From Ophiothrix spiculata (lineage: Eukaryota; Echinodermata; Ophiuroidea; Amphilepidida; Ophiotrichidae), in assembly GCA_000969725.1 (NCBI GenBank), contig JXSR01S002597.1: a stretch of 20,221 bases of DNA; one strand, written 5' to 3'. Positions 18,401 through 20,221 of the stretch are shown here, one piece after another. The notes beneath the pieces are model-generated. The model saw only the letters and a list, made by a program, of their open reading frames with translations. It was not told the origin of the DNA and searched no databases. Every line of letters starts with the position of its first letter. The first letter of the stretch is position 1. Made by a program: the position numbers and the translations under genes.

Positions 18401-19382
18401 ACTAGGTAAGTGCATAAATTTTATGAAGCATTATAATTTTACTACCACAACAATTACTATTTTAAAATGCTGCTATTTTAAACGAGTCTTTAACAGAGTG
18501 TGGAATAGCAAGATGATTCAAATTAGTGACATAAATTAGGACAATTTAGTTCAAAATATAAATGTTGATATCTATCAAATACATGCTAATACAGTGCATG
18601 TTAAGGGCAGTCAATCCATGGTTTTCAGAGTTTGTTTTTTGCTTGTACAAGTTTTAATATTTGGTACAAGCATATAAGTATACATTTTCTGAAAGGAAAT
18701 TTAATGAAGAATATGATTTTGATATCAGATTTTTTCAACAAAATATACTTTTTGAGTGAACCGTCATTACTGTAAACGGGGTTATTTTCGCGAGGGTTTA
18801 ATTTTCGCAAATTTCGCGAAGCAACATCTAACCGCGAATATAACACCCCGCGAATACATTAATTTTATATGCAGGTCTATGTAATGAAGCTTTAAAACGC
18901 TAATTTAACACGCGCGGAAAGATCGTGATTGTCTGGTTTCACGAAAAATTCTGCTCGCGAAAATATTCCCGTTTACAGTATATAAAATTTTGACTTCACA
19001 TTTTTCAGACAAGATAACTAAAAACCTATTTTGTAACATATGTTTCATATTAAGTGTCCTATTCTGGAACATTTGGACTGGGAATGCATATTTAAATGTC
19101 TGGTCTCAAAATATTGAATAAGCCATCAAAAACGTTACCATTATAATAGTTTTGGATAAAATTTTCCTACGTTATTGAACATAACTCAAGTTACAGGACC
19201 TAATTTGGAAAAATAAAAAAATGAGTTCCTAGAGAAGAATGTCTACTACAAGATGAAAAAAGATATACATGTTCCTAACTAAAGTTATCTTAATATGACA
19301 AAAAAAGGTTTAACCAATGTCTCACGACTTACTTGTTTTAGCTGTGGTGGCCTGCGTCCGGCATCCACCGAAACTTCAATGC
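311..19382 (-). CDS. Ubiquitin-specific protease (USP, peptidase C19), multi-exon, partial
   Basis: This entry gives the whole minus-strand gene; exons are listed separately. Ten exons join in order with GT-AG introns and, apart from one junction, matching phases. The product would be a cysteine deubiquitinase that cuts ubiquitin from proteins. Seen in order: a ubiquitin-like insert, a Ser/Asp-rich linker, a RING/FYVE-like zinc finger, the LFG/P segment typical of USP4/15, CxxC pairs of the USP zinc ribbon, LKRF, and the histidine box GHYTCF ending in ILFYQKQ. From memory the layout resembles USP4/15 (EVYLV, LFG) and USP32 (CxRCP...CxGC, Asn in the third catalytic position). The exon with the catalytic Cys box is not seen, so the 5' end is missing. 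The 12060-12101 to 10986-11122 junction does not keep frame. The assignment to USP is firm; the subfamily is inferred. Confidence 0.9.
521..847. mobile_element. MITE-like element with imperfect terminal inverted repeats
   Basis: The ends pair over about 40 bases: taggccaaaaaaataaaa with ctctgtctcagctt on the left, and aagctgagacagac with ttttctttggcctta on the right. The middle is rich in T and A runs. No open frame is present. It lies in the intron between USP exons 10 and 9. The family is not recognised and the target duplication is unclear. Confidence 0.65.
848..1050. other. Intron sequence without recognised content
   Basis: AT-rich intron between two inverted-repeat elements. I see no exon, RNA or repeat structure in it. 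Confidence 0.4.
1051..1339. mobile_element. Probable MITE with TGGGCAGGAAAAA termini
   Basis: The left end tgggcaggaaaaaa is mirrored by tttttcctgccca on the right, and the pairing continues more weakly (cctcatacgtg against catatgcg). The eight flanking bases are gtcattga and gcaattga, six of eight the same, which would fit an old hAT-type 8-bp duplication. There is no coding capacity. Confidence 0.5.
1519..1690 (+). mobile_element. LINE 3' coding fragment (non-LTR retrotransposon), degraded
   Basis: Pieces of the usual C-terminal end of LINE reverse transcriptases of the CR1/L2/Rex type can be read on the plus strand: LQKL, then in another frame PARLVTH, then KRRDHLTPVLQEIHWLP and LLLKQLYRGLIP. 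RDHxTPVLxxxHWLP is a well-known signature of these elements. At least one frameshift and one stop separate the pieces, so it is an old 5'-truncated scrap inside an intron of the USP gene, in antisense to it. Confidence 0.72.
1669..1767. repeat. Short tandem duplication of the exon 9 end and donor
   Basis: Two units of about 45 bases, near 1669-1713 and 1721-1767, share caattg-acagag-actcaccc-taaatggcatactgca. The second unit holds the real end of USP exon 9 and its donor; the first is a degenerate copy in which the donor GT is changed to GA. It also abuts the end of the LINE scrap. Confidence 0.65.
1740..1894 (-). CDS. USP exon 9: LKRF to the start of the histidine box
   Basis: A 155-base exon, acceptor ttatactacag, donor GTGAGTTCTC. 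One base completes the Arg of LKRF, then 51 residues run from FVFHQYTSTKLDNKVIF to YDLQSAVCHFG, with one trailing base. K-L-D-N-K-V-I-F is the conserved segment before the palm strand (KLDTLVDFP in USP15), and YDLQSAVCHFGG is the strand leading to the catalytic histidine. A degenerate copy of the last 17 exon bases plus the donor region lies just beyond it at 1669-1713. Confidence 0.92.
1895..2407. other. Intron without recognised content
   Basis: AT-rich intron between USP exons 9 and 8. Apart from splice sites I see no repeat or coding signal. Confidence 0.4.
2408..2524 (-). CDS. USP exon 8: second zinc-ribbon CxxC and approach to LKRF
   Basis: A 117-base exon, acceptor tttgtatcttacag, donor GTAAGCAAT, one leading base and two trailing bases. 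It encodes ELLDEHNPWFCPNCKK at the start and PDTLIVYLK at the end, with the last codon (AG plus A) giving Arg. WFCPNCK is the second zinc-ligand pair of the USP fingers, and L-I-V-Y-L-K-R-F is the conserved strand that follows it. The usual His-Gln-x-A-x-K after the CxxC is here PQCAHK. Splice sites and phase are unambiguous. Confidence 0.92.
2642..3538. mobile_element. Fold-back DNA transposon with about 400-bp inverted arms
   Basis: Two long arms, about 2642-3063 and 3131-3538, are reverse complements with moderate divergence. The ends read TAAAGACTCCAAAAAAAGTA and, on the right, its complement ending TTTGGAGTCTTTA; both arms then carry the cctcacctcg/cgaggtgagg, ttcagctttcatttgacacc and tttttcggacagtacaaacc stretches. 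The loop is about 67 bases. A TA target duplication is possible. There is no transposase. The arms differ by several small changes, so the copy is not young. Confidence 0.85.
3750..4131 (-). mobile_element. tRNA-derived SINE
   Basis: Read on the minus strand from about 4131, the sequence begins with a tRNA-like head: the A box TTAGTTCAATTGGTAAGGC and, about 35 bases later, GGTCCCGTGTTTAAACCC in place of a B box (GGTTCRANNCC). A body of about 300 bases without coding capacity follows, ending in an AT-rich tail near 3755. The head is not a working tRNA because no acceptor stem closes. The 3' boundary is uncertain. Confidence 0.65.
4132..4519. other. Intron without recognised content
   Basis: Somewhat richer in GC than its surroundings. 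Two overlapping short open frames on opposite strands show no family features. It may be an old repeat, but I see no ends. Confidence 0.35.
4520..4824. mobile_element. MITE with repeated GACATTCGCT motifs
   Basis: Ends taggcttggcaccaaagacattc and its near complement gaatgtctttggatgccaaacctta pair over about 25 bases with small mismatches. Inside, the motif tgacattcgct recurs about six times in both orientations, as in the subterminal transposase-binding repeats of hAT-type elements. There is no convincing target duplication and no coding capacity. Confidence 0.7.
4912..5094. mobile_element. Short palindromic MITE
   Basis: A 183-base sequence that folds on itself almost end to end: ttaataaatatgcatt pairs with aatgcgcatttattaa, and the inner arms (gagacaaaatcaatgca, ggtaaattttgat, gtccaat) find complements in reverse order. 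The centre is cggcccctacgggcctcg. It ends 43 bases past the donor of USP exon 7, on the intron side. Confidence 0.75.
5138..5367 (-). CDS. USP exon 7: first zinc-ribbon cysteines and fingers subdomain
   Basis: A 230-base exon, starting phase 0 after tttattttcag and ending two bases into a codon at donor GTAGGTGG. It encodes 76 residues: GLQCSRCPYGVHCKGC at the start and LTLRDCFKAFTE at the end. The CxRCP...CxGC signature is shared with USP32, where it is the first half of the zinc-binding site in the fingers subdomain, and LxxCFxAFT precedes the second CxxC in many USPs. The split codon completes to Ser with the next exon. A degraded second copy of this exon lies just upstream in the gene at 5437-5566. 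Confidence 0.88.
5437..5566 (-). pseudogene. Decayed tandem duplicate of USP exon 7
   Basis: The first about 130 bases match the start of exon 7 at roughly four bases in five, including its acceptor and the pyrimidine tract before it (both introns end in a recognisable catttta/cattttg...attcag stretch). It begins GLQCLRCPYGVH, then an 11-base tandem copy of TGTCCATATGG shifts the frame and the reading runs to a stop after MWPNLSI. Homology fades near 5437, before the equivalent of the donor. If included it would end the protein early, so it is most likely a skipped relic. A poison-exon role is possible but not shown. Confidence 0.8.
5567..5921. other. Intron without recognised content
   Basis: Region between the decayed exon copy and USP exon 6. 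A short stretch ggctgagcgaagcaatcag near 5781 is the only GC-richer patch. No feature is supported. Confidence 0.4.
5922..6050 (-). CDS. USP exon 6: LFG segment
   Basis: A 129-base exon, 43 codons, phase 0 on both sides, acceptor ctactattctag and donor GTAAGTCGC. It starts SHLFGHPNVIYTLNEV and ends MLVLTDGQ. The LFG-x-P motif followed by an amphipathic stretch (EQLYSNIENLLP) is the same arrangement as GSSLFGQPFLMAVP...LYNLLLLRM in USP15 as I remember it, and leads into the zinc ribbon of the fingers subdomain. The 4.9-kb intron on its 5' side holds the MITE cluster at 6540-8508 and the fold-back at 9518-10966. Confidence 0.88.
6051..6535. other. Intron, AT-rich with small hairpins
   Basis: Between USP exon 6 and the first palindromic element. 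From 6361 on there are several small inverted repeats built from cttgtga/tcacaag and from agtgatttcaaatcact. No gene or known RNA is recognised. Confidence 0.4.
6540..6692. mobile_element. 153-bp palindromic transposon, copy 1
   Basis: The element is an almost perfect inverted repeat from GTGTACCGCCGCGGCAAAAG to its complement ending GCGGCGGTACAC, with only a short central loop. It is flanked by ATTT on both sides (6536-6539 and 6693-6696), a likely 4-bp target duplication. It differs from copy 2 at 8214-8366 at only two positions, both in the left arm. The overlapping open frames on both strands come from the palindrome and are not genes. Confidence 0.88.
6759..7856. mobile_element. TA-type MITE, copy 1, split by a hAT element
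   Basis: The ends are inverted repeats of about 32 bases: TATACTCTATAAACCTTGAA on the left and its complement ending ACAGAGTATA on the right, with TA as likely target duplication (Tc1/mariner-like). Left part 6759-6827 and right part from 7546 match copy 2 at 7970-8508 along their length. The middle is an inserted 718-bp element. Without it this copy is about 380 bases. Confidence 0.85.
6828..7545. mobile_element. Non-autonomous hAT element inside the TA-type MITE
   Basis: The 8-bp duplication ATATCCAT flanks it exactly at 6820-6827 and 7546-7553, the hAT hallmark. The termini are TAAGGTTGGG and CCCATCCTTA. Near both ends the motif acgttacacg with acgcacgcat recurs in direct and inverted order, like subterminal repeats of hAT elements. 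The 718 bases hold no transposase. The empty site is visible in MITE copy 2, confirming the insertion. Confidence 0.9.
7970..8508. mobile_element. TA-type MITE, copy 2, split by the 153-bp palindrome
   Basis: Same family as 6759-7856: ends TATACTCCATAAACC and its complement ending TTTACAGAGTATA. The interior aligns along its length, including gtaagagactagtaatga, actgcgtattaatat and attcagcaagat. The 153-bp palindrome at 8214-8366 sits in it with ATAT duplicated. Excluding the insert it is about 380 bases, equal to copy 1. Confidence 0.87.
8214..8366. mobile_element. 153-bp palindromic transposon, copy 2
   Basis: Same termini and length as copy 1 at 6540-6692, and both arms here are perfect complements over GTCCAGTTGTCG, where copy 1 has two changes. 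It is flanked by ATAT on both sides (8210-8213 and 8367-8370), so it is an independent insertion and not part of a segmental duplication. Confidence 0.88.
8509..9517. other. Intron, AT-rich, possible remnant of another TTAA element
   Basis: Mostly featureless. From about 9199 the text attaaaggagcagggtccga looks like the start of another element with a TTAA-like border, but no matching right end is seen. No exon signals fit the USP phases. Confidence 0.35.
9518..10966. mobile_element. TTAA-flanked fold-back element (piggyBac-like), split by a LINE
   Basis: Ends are TTAAGGGCACAGTTAACCCC, missing only exactness at the outermost base pairs, and its complement GGGGTTAACTGTGCCCTTAA, so TTAA is the likely target duplication, as for piggyBac-type transposons. 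The two arms, about 350 bases, meet near 9880 and share ttttggaccaaaatgtacg and gtttacaaattaatggtcc in opposite orientations. The right arm is interrupted at 10122 by a LINE. No transposase is present. The element ends 19 bases past the donor of USP exon 5. Confidence 0.87.
10123..10840 (-). mobile_element. LINE 3' end (CR1/L2/Jockey-like non-LTR retrotransposon)
   Basis: A 5'-truncated insertion flanked by TAAC (10119-10122 and 10841-10844), with the interrupted fold-back continuing on both sides. On the minus strand it codes for the end of a reverse-transcriptase ORF: LRTLYCTLILPYLNYGVVIW, then after one frameshift KIVKLQKWAIRSITNSHF, MYTLELGVFTYRF, and GPVLWNSLPQ before a stop near 10349. 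These are the usual C-terminal motifs of such LINEs. The 3' end has aataataaag and a (GTTGAA)n tail at 10123-10140. It is one truncated copy with about one break in frame. Confidence 0.88.
10986..11122 (-). CDS. USP exon 5: segment between zinc finger and LFG motif
   Basis: A 137-base exon with acceptor ccgtttgcag and donor GTAAGATAAGG. In the frame that links to the following exon it has two leading bases and then 45 residues, from VPQEINPCEDYVAM to FEDASGEKQ, ending in phase 0. The VLQVPVMFRHDF part corresponds to the IPVCLREKF strand that precedes the LFG motif in USP15. In the frame continuing from the previous exon it would read VCRKRSIHVKTM and stop. Which frame starts the exon is therefore unresolved. 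The intron that follows holds a TTAA-flanked fold-back transposon only 19 bases past the donor. Confidence 0.85.
11169..11689. mobile_element. TTAA-flanked MITE
   Basis: Borders are TTAACGGCATTGGACAAA and the near complement TTTGTCCAATCCCCCTTTAA, giving TTAA on each side (11169-11172 and 11686-11689). The interior is AT-rich without coding capacity. It lies in the intron between USP exons 5 and 4, starting about 40 bases upstream of the exon 5 acceptor. Confidence 0.72.
11690..12059. other. Intron without recognised exon
   Basis: This is the rest of the intron where a micro-exon would be needed to restore the reading frame between USP exons 4 and 5. I could not identify one by eye. Confidence 0.4.
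12060..12101 (-). CDS. USP exon 4: small exon completing the zinc finger
   Basis: A 42-base exon of 14 codons, RAVKHYGDQPVDCP, phase 0 at both ends. The acceptor is tgttttcttacag and the donor GTGAGTATT, both strong. It continues the zinc finger of the preceding exon and ends in Asp-Cys-Pro, the usual lead-in to the last CPxC pair of RING-type fingers. The next known exon starts VCR in the same frame, which would complete CPVCR, but that frame stops 13 codons in, whereas the frame that joins the rest of the protease is shifted by one base. The exon is short but its two splice sites and open frame make it likely. Confidence 0.7.
12300..12483 (-). mobile_element. tRNA-derived SINE
   Basis: On the minus strand from 12483: GGGGAAGCGGTTAAGCACAG followed by TGGTTCTC forms the A-box region, and AAGTTCGATTCCTGG about 45 bases later holds a perfect B box, GTTCGATTCC. 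The ends do not form a tRNA acceptor stem. The body continues through gtatgtgcattgggtttga and ggtgctgcattc; the 3' end is not sharp and may extend to about 12130. Confidence 0.68.
12484..13353. other. Intron without recognised content
   Basis: AT-rich. A short open frame on the plus strand at 12524-12706 has no family features. No repeats with ends are seen. Confidence 0.4.
13354..14079 (-). CDS. USP exon 3: disordered acidic linker and first part of a RING/FYVE-like zinc finger
   Basis: A 726-base exon, phase 0 at both ends, acceptor tttttctgcag and donor GTAAGATT, 242 codons. Residues 1-20 close the ubiquitin-like fold. Residues about 35-210 are rich in Ser, Asp, Gly and Thr with no predicted fold, and contain SP sites such as SPWDAMSPERD that could be phosphorylated. 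Residues 214-242 begin a zinc finger: CAIC, then H-K-S-C-G, then C-H-A-C. The spacing is C-x2-C-x11-H-x2-C-x4-C-x2-C, close to the treble-clef core of FYVE and RING domains, with His where FYVE has its third Cys. The finger is finished by later exons. Two open frames on the plus strand over this exon are shadows. Coding status is secure; the zinc-finger class is inferred. Confidence 0.88.
14080..14545. other. Intron without recognised content
   Basis: It begins just upstream of the exon 3 acceptor. A small imperfect palindrome, ttggtttttggtaccaagtt near 14163, is the only structure. No feature is supported. Confidence 0.4.
14546..15048. mobile_element. Inverted-repeat element with caatagatcttttcaaaa ends
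   Basis: The left end caatagatcttttcaaaa pairs with ttttgaaaaagtctattg on the right, followed inside by tttccgagaatttccga and tccggagatttccga. A second, inner perfect repeat is AAAAGTGACTCTTCA at 14622-14636 and its complement at 14716-14730. No target duplication or coding capacity is clear. Confidence 0.6.
15049..15478. other. Intron with a 27-base tandem pair
   Basis: Two copies of acaaaatggcg occur 27 bases apart at 15187 and 15214, each followed by a similar ga-ttc stretch. At 15440-15450 ccgctacgaac repeats the right-terminal motif of the adjacent hAT-like element. The short open frame across this region has no family features. Confidence 0.45.
15626..15638 (+). promoter_or_regulatory. 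DR1-type nuclear-receptor motif (GGGTCA-A-AGGTCA)
   Basis: Two half-sites spaced by one base, one mismatch from the DR1 consensus bound by RXR, HNF4 and related receptors. It sits in a transposon inside an intron; activity is unknown. Confidence 0.45.
15824..15836 (+). promoter_or_regulatory. Perfect DR1 nuclear-receptor motif (AGGTCA-A-AGGTCA)
   Basis: An exact DR1 consensus in the second tandem monomer. Being repeat-borne, it may be a binding site or a by-product of the repeat; the sequence alone cannot say. Confidence 0.5.
16229..16915. mobile_element. Non-autonomous hAT element, CAGTGTTGCC type
   Basis: The ends CAGTGTTGCCAAA and TTTGGCAACACTG are exact complements, and the 8-bp ACTCTCTG is duplicated perfectly at 16221-16228 and 16916-16923. 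CAGTGTTGCC is a widespread hAT terminus. Subterminal regions carry the repeated word agtagc (aagtagcggta, aagtagccca, aagtagcacaa). The 687 bases hold no transposase. It is inserted in the larger hAT-like element. Confidence 0.93.
17272..17825 (+). mobile_element. LINE 3' end (non-LTR retrotransposon)
   Basis: Inserted into the larger hAT-like element with AATGA at both sides (17267-17271 and 17825-17829). The open frame from 17270 reads EEDDETLEHFLIACKSL, the usual C-terminal zinc-knuckle-like ending (E...HFL..C) of CR1/L2-like LINEs, and runs about 120 residues to a stop near 17636. About 190 bases of 3' UTR follow with gtaaggcgggatttcatccg and a (CTGAA)n tail. It is 5'-truncated; the frame present looks unbroken. 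Confidence 0.8.
17893..18190. other. Intron without recognised content
   Basis: Short intron stretch between the transposon and USP exon 2. No feature beyond the donor is seen. Confidence 0.4.
18191..18372 (-). CDS. USP exon 2: ubiquitin-like insert
   Basis: A 182-base exon with acceptor ttttcctacag and donor GTGAGTGC. It starts with two bases completing a codon and ends in phase 0, giving 60 residues from VTWIPCHGQMPIRYLVCL to VFDNHISKIL. The pattern of strands and the AEVFDNHISKIL segment match the inserted ubiquitin-like domain of USP4/15, where the equivalent is a D-I/V-Y-N-H-x-x-H/K-I-F stretch. Continuation into the next exon (EDGVQLRYINDSFRLLYAFE) keeps the frame and supplies the last strand of the same fold. 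In USP4/15 this insert sits inside the catalytic domain and modulates activity; a similar role here is inferred. Confidence 0.85.
18373..18767. other. Intron without recognised content
   Basis: AT-rich. It includes ttaagggcag at 18601, a weak match to the fold-back terminus at 9518. Confidence 0.4.
18768..18980. mobile_element. TA-type MITE with TACTGTAAACGGG ends
   Basis: Termini TACTGTAAACGGG and CCCGTTTACAGTA are exact complements, with TA as the likely duplicated target (mariner-like). Next to each end lie cgcga/tcgcg words (ttttcgcgagggtt, ctcgcgaaaata), a pattern familiar from abundant small elements in several marine invertebrate genomes. The length is 213 bases and there is no coding capacity. 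Confidence 0.88.
18981..19325. other. Intron without recognised content
   Basis: AT-rich sequence between the MITE and the first visible USP exon. Nothing further is supported. Confidence 0.4.
19326..19382 (-). CDS. USP exon 1 of the visible part: start of ubiquitin-like insert
   Basis: A 57-base exon, phase 1 on both sides, reading IEVSVDAGRRPPQLKQVS after two bases of a split codon. The acceptor is aactttag with a weak pyrimidine tract. The donor chosen is GTGAGA; a stronger-looking GTAAGT lies 7 bases upstream but would put the next exon out of frame and give an immediate stop. With the chosen donor the joined protein reads QVSLVTWIP, which lines up with the EVYLV...DP start of the inserted ubiquitin-like fold in USP15 as I remember it. 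The exon is short and supported by fit rather than length. Upstream exons, including the catalytic Cys box, were not found in the remaining 840 bases. Confidence 0.62.
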
Positions 19383-20221
19383 CTAAAGTTATCTTGTTTG
19401 AAAATTTAATGTTTTTCATGAAAACACAAATAGGAGAAATCCTGTGTTTTATGTAAAAATCAGTCATTTTGATCTAAAAAGGATGAATTTTAATGTATTA
19501 AATTTGGGTATCAGACAAGACATGTTAATATCTTATTTATATTAGTGGTTAGTATACCATACTTAATTTTCAGATCCGATTTTTAGGTCCTAATATGGAA
19601 AATATTAATGGAAAACCAAAATATAAATTGTTGGATATTTGGTCTTAGTTTACAATTTTGACAATAATATTGCAGGATTTCAAAAATTGAGCTACGCAAG
19701 ACCAAAAACGCAACGCGTTTATAACCCGCACACGCAACATTTGTTGCCGCACACGCATTAAGGCACGCAACCATGGCGCAAAATGAGAGACGCGTATCTA
19801 TGCCAATATTTTCCTGTCAACAGCCATGTGGCTTTTAAAACAGAAAAATTTGAAAATATCATTTTTACTTCTCCTAAATTACTGGTGTTTAACATTCCGT
19901 TTTGTAATATTTTATTGTCTGTTATTAACGATAACATTCAAAAGTATCCAATAATGCAAAAAAGTGAAATTCTATATTGGAACAAACCGCCGGGTTAACT
20001 GTACCCTTAACACCATGTTCATGTACATGTGTAGCTTTGATAAGTTTGTGAATATTAAAAGTTGTACTGCATCTATTTCCTACCGGCTTAGACAAAGCAA
20101 AATCCACTATTTGATTGTGTACCCCATGTGTGCTGCTCACAGGCATGGGTTCAAAGCTTTATTGAAGTCATCCGATATAAATAAGACCATTGAAAATTGT
20201 AACCACCCATGCCTGTTGATG
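19383..20221. other. Upstream intron with scattered repeats
   Basis: It holds a GC-richer patch at 19694-19796 in which cacgcaa/cacgcat words recur, a sequence cgggttaactgtacccttaa at 19991-20010 that resembles the right end of the TTAA fold-back at 10966, and an 11-base inverted pair CAGGCATGGGT (20140-20150) and ACCCATGCCTG (20205-20215). No USP exon with the needed phase was found, so the catalytic-Cys exons probably lie further out. Confidence 0.45.

Noticed and set aside
18601-20010. A 1.4-kb TTAA-flanked element between ttaagggcag and gtacccttaa
   Set aside because: The arms inside the ends do not match, and the interval holds a likely USP exon and a separate MITE.

Overview
The window looks like a stretch of a large-intron, AT-rich animal genome. 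Its one recognisable host gene lies on the minus strand with GT-AG introns, tRNA-derived SINEs, LINE 3' fragments and many non-autonomous DNA transposons of TA-, TTAA- and 8-bp-target-duplication type. This mix is typical of marine invertebrates (an echinoderm or hemichordate would fit), but the species cannot be fixed from the sequence.

The host gene runs from about 19382 down to 311 or slightly beyond. I could place ten coding exons by splice sites, phase and protein family motifs, plus one doubtful terminal exon: 19326-19382, 18191-18372, 13354-14079, 12060-12101, 10986-11122, 5922-6050, 5138-5367, 2408-2524, 1740-1894, 311-454 and perhaps 137-159. Together they give the C-terminal two thirds of a ubiquitin-specific protease (USP, peptidase C19) of the USP4/15/32-like kind: a ubiquitin-like insert, zinc-ribbon cysteine pairs, the LKRF motif and the catalytic histidine box. 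The exons with the catalytic cysteine lie upstream of the window or were not recognised. Unusually, a long acidic disordered stretch and a RING/FYVE-like zinc finger sit inside the catalytic domain. The zinc finger spans an exon junction where the reading frame does not close, so either a micro-exon is missing or there is a one-base defect. One exon (5138-5367) has a decayed tandem copy beside it.

The introns are packed with mobile DNA. From low to high coordinates: an inverted-repeat element at 521-847; a possible MITE at 1051-1339; a LINE scrap at 1519-1690; a 0.9-kb fold-back at 2642-3538; a tRNA-SINE at 3750-4131; small MITEs at 4520-4824 and 4912-5094; a nested cluster at 6540-8508 (two TA-type MITE copies, one split by an 8-bp-TSD hAT element and the other by a 153-bp palindrome that also occurs separately); a TTAA-flanked fold-back at 9518-10966 split by a LINE 3' end; a second TTAA element at 11169-11689; a tRNA-SINE at 12300-12483; an inverted-repeat element at 14546-15048; a 2.4-kb hAT-like element at 15479-17892 that holds both another hAT element and a LINE 3' end; and a TA-type MITE at 18768-18980.

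The most interesting points are the zinc finger buried in a deubiquitinase, the frame break at its last cysteine, the duplicated zinc-ribbon exon, the nearly identical 153-bp palindromes with different target duplications, and perfect DR1 nuclear-receptor motifs carried by a transposon.
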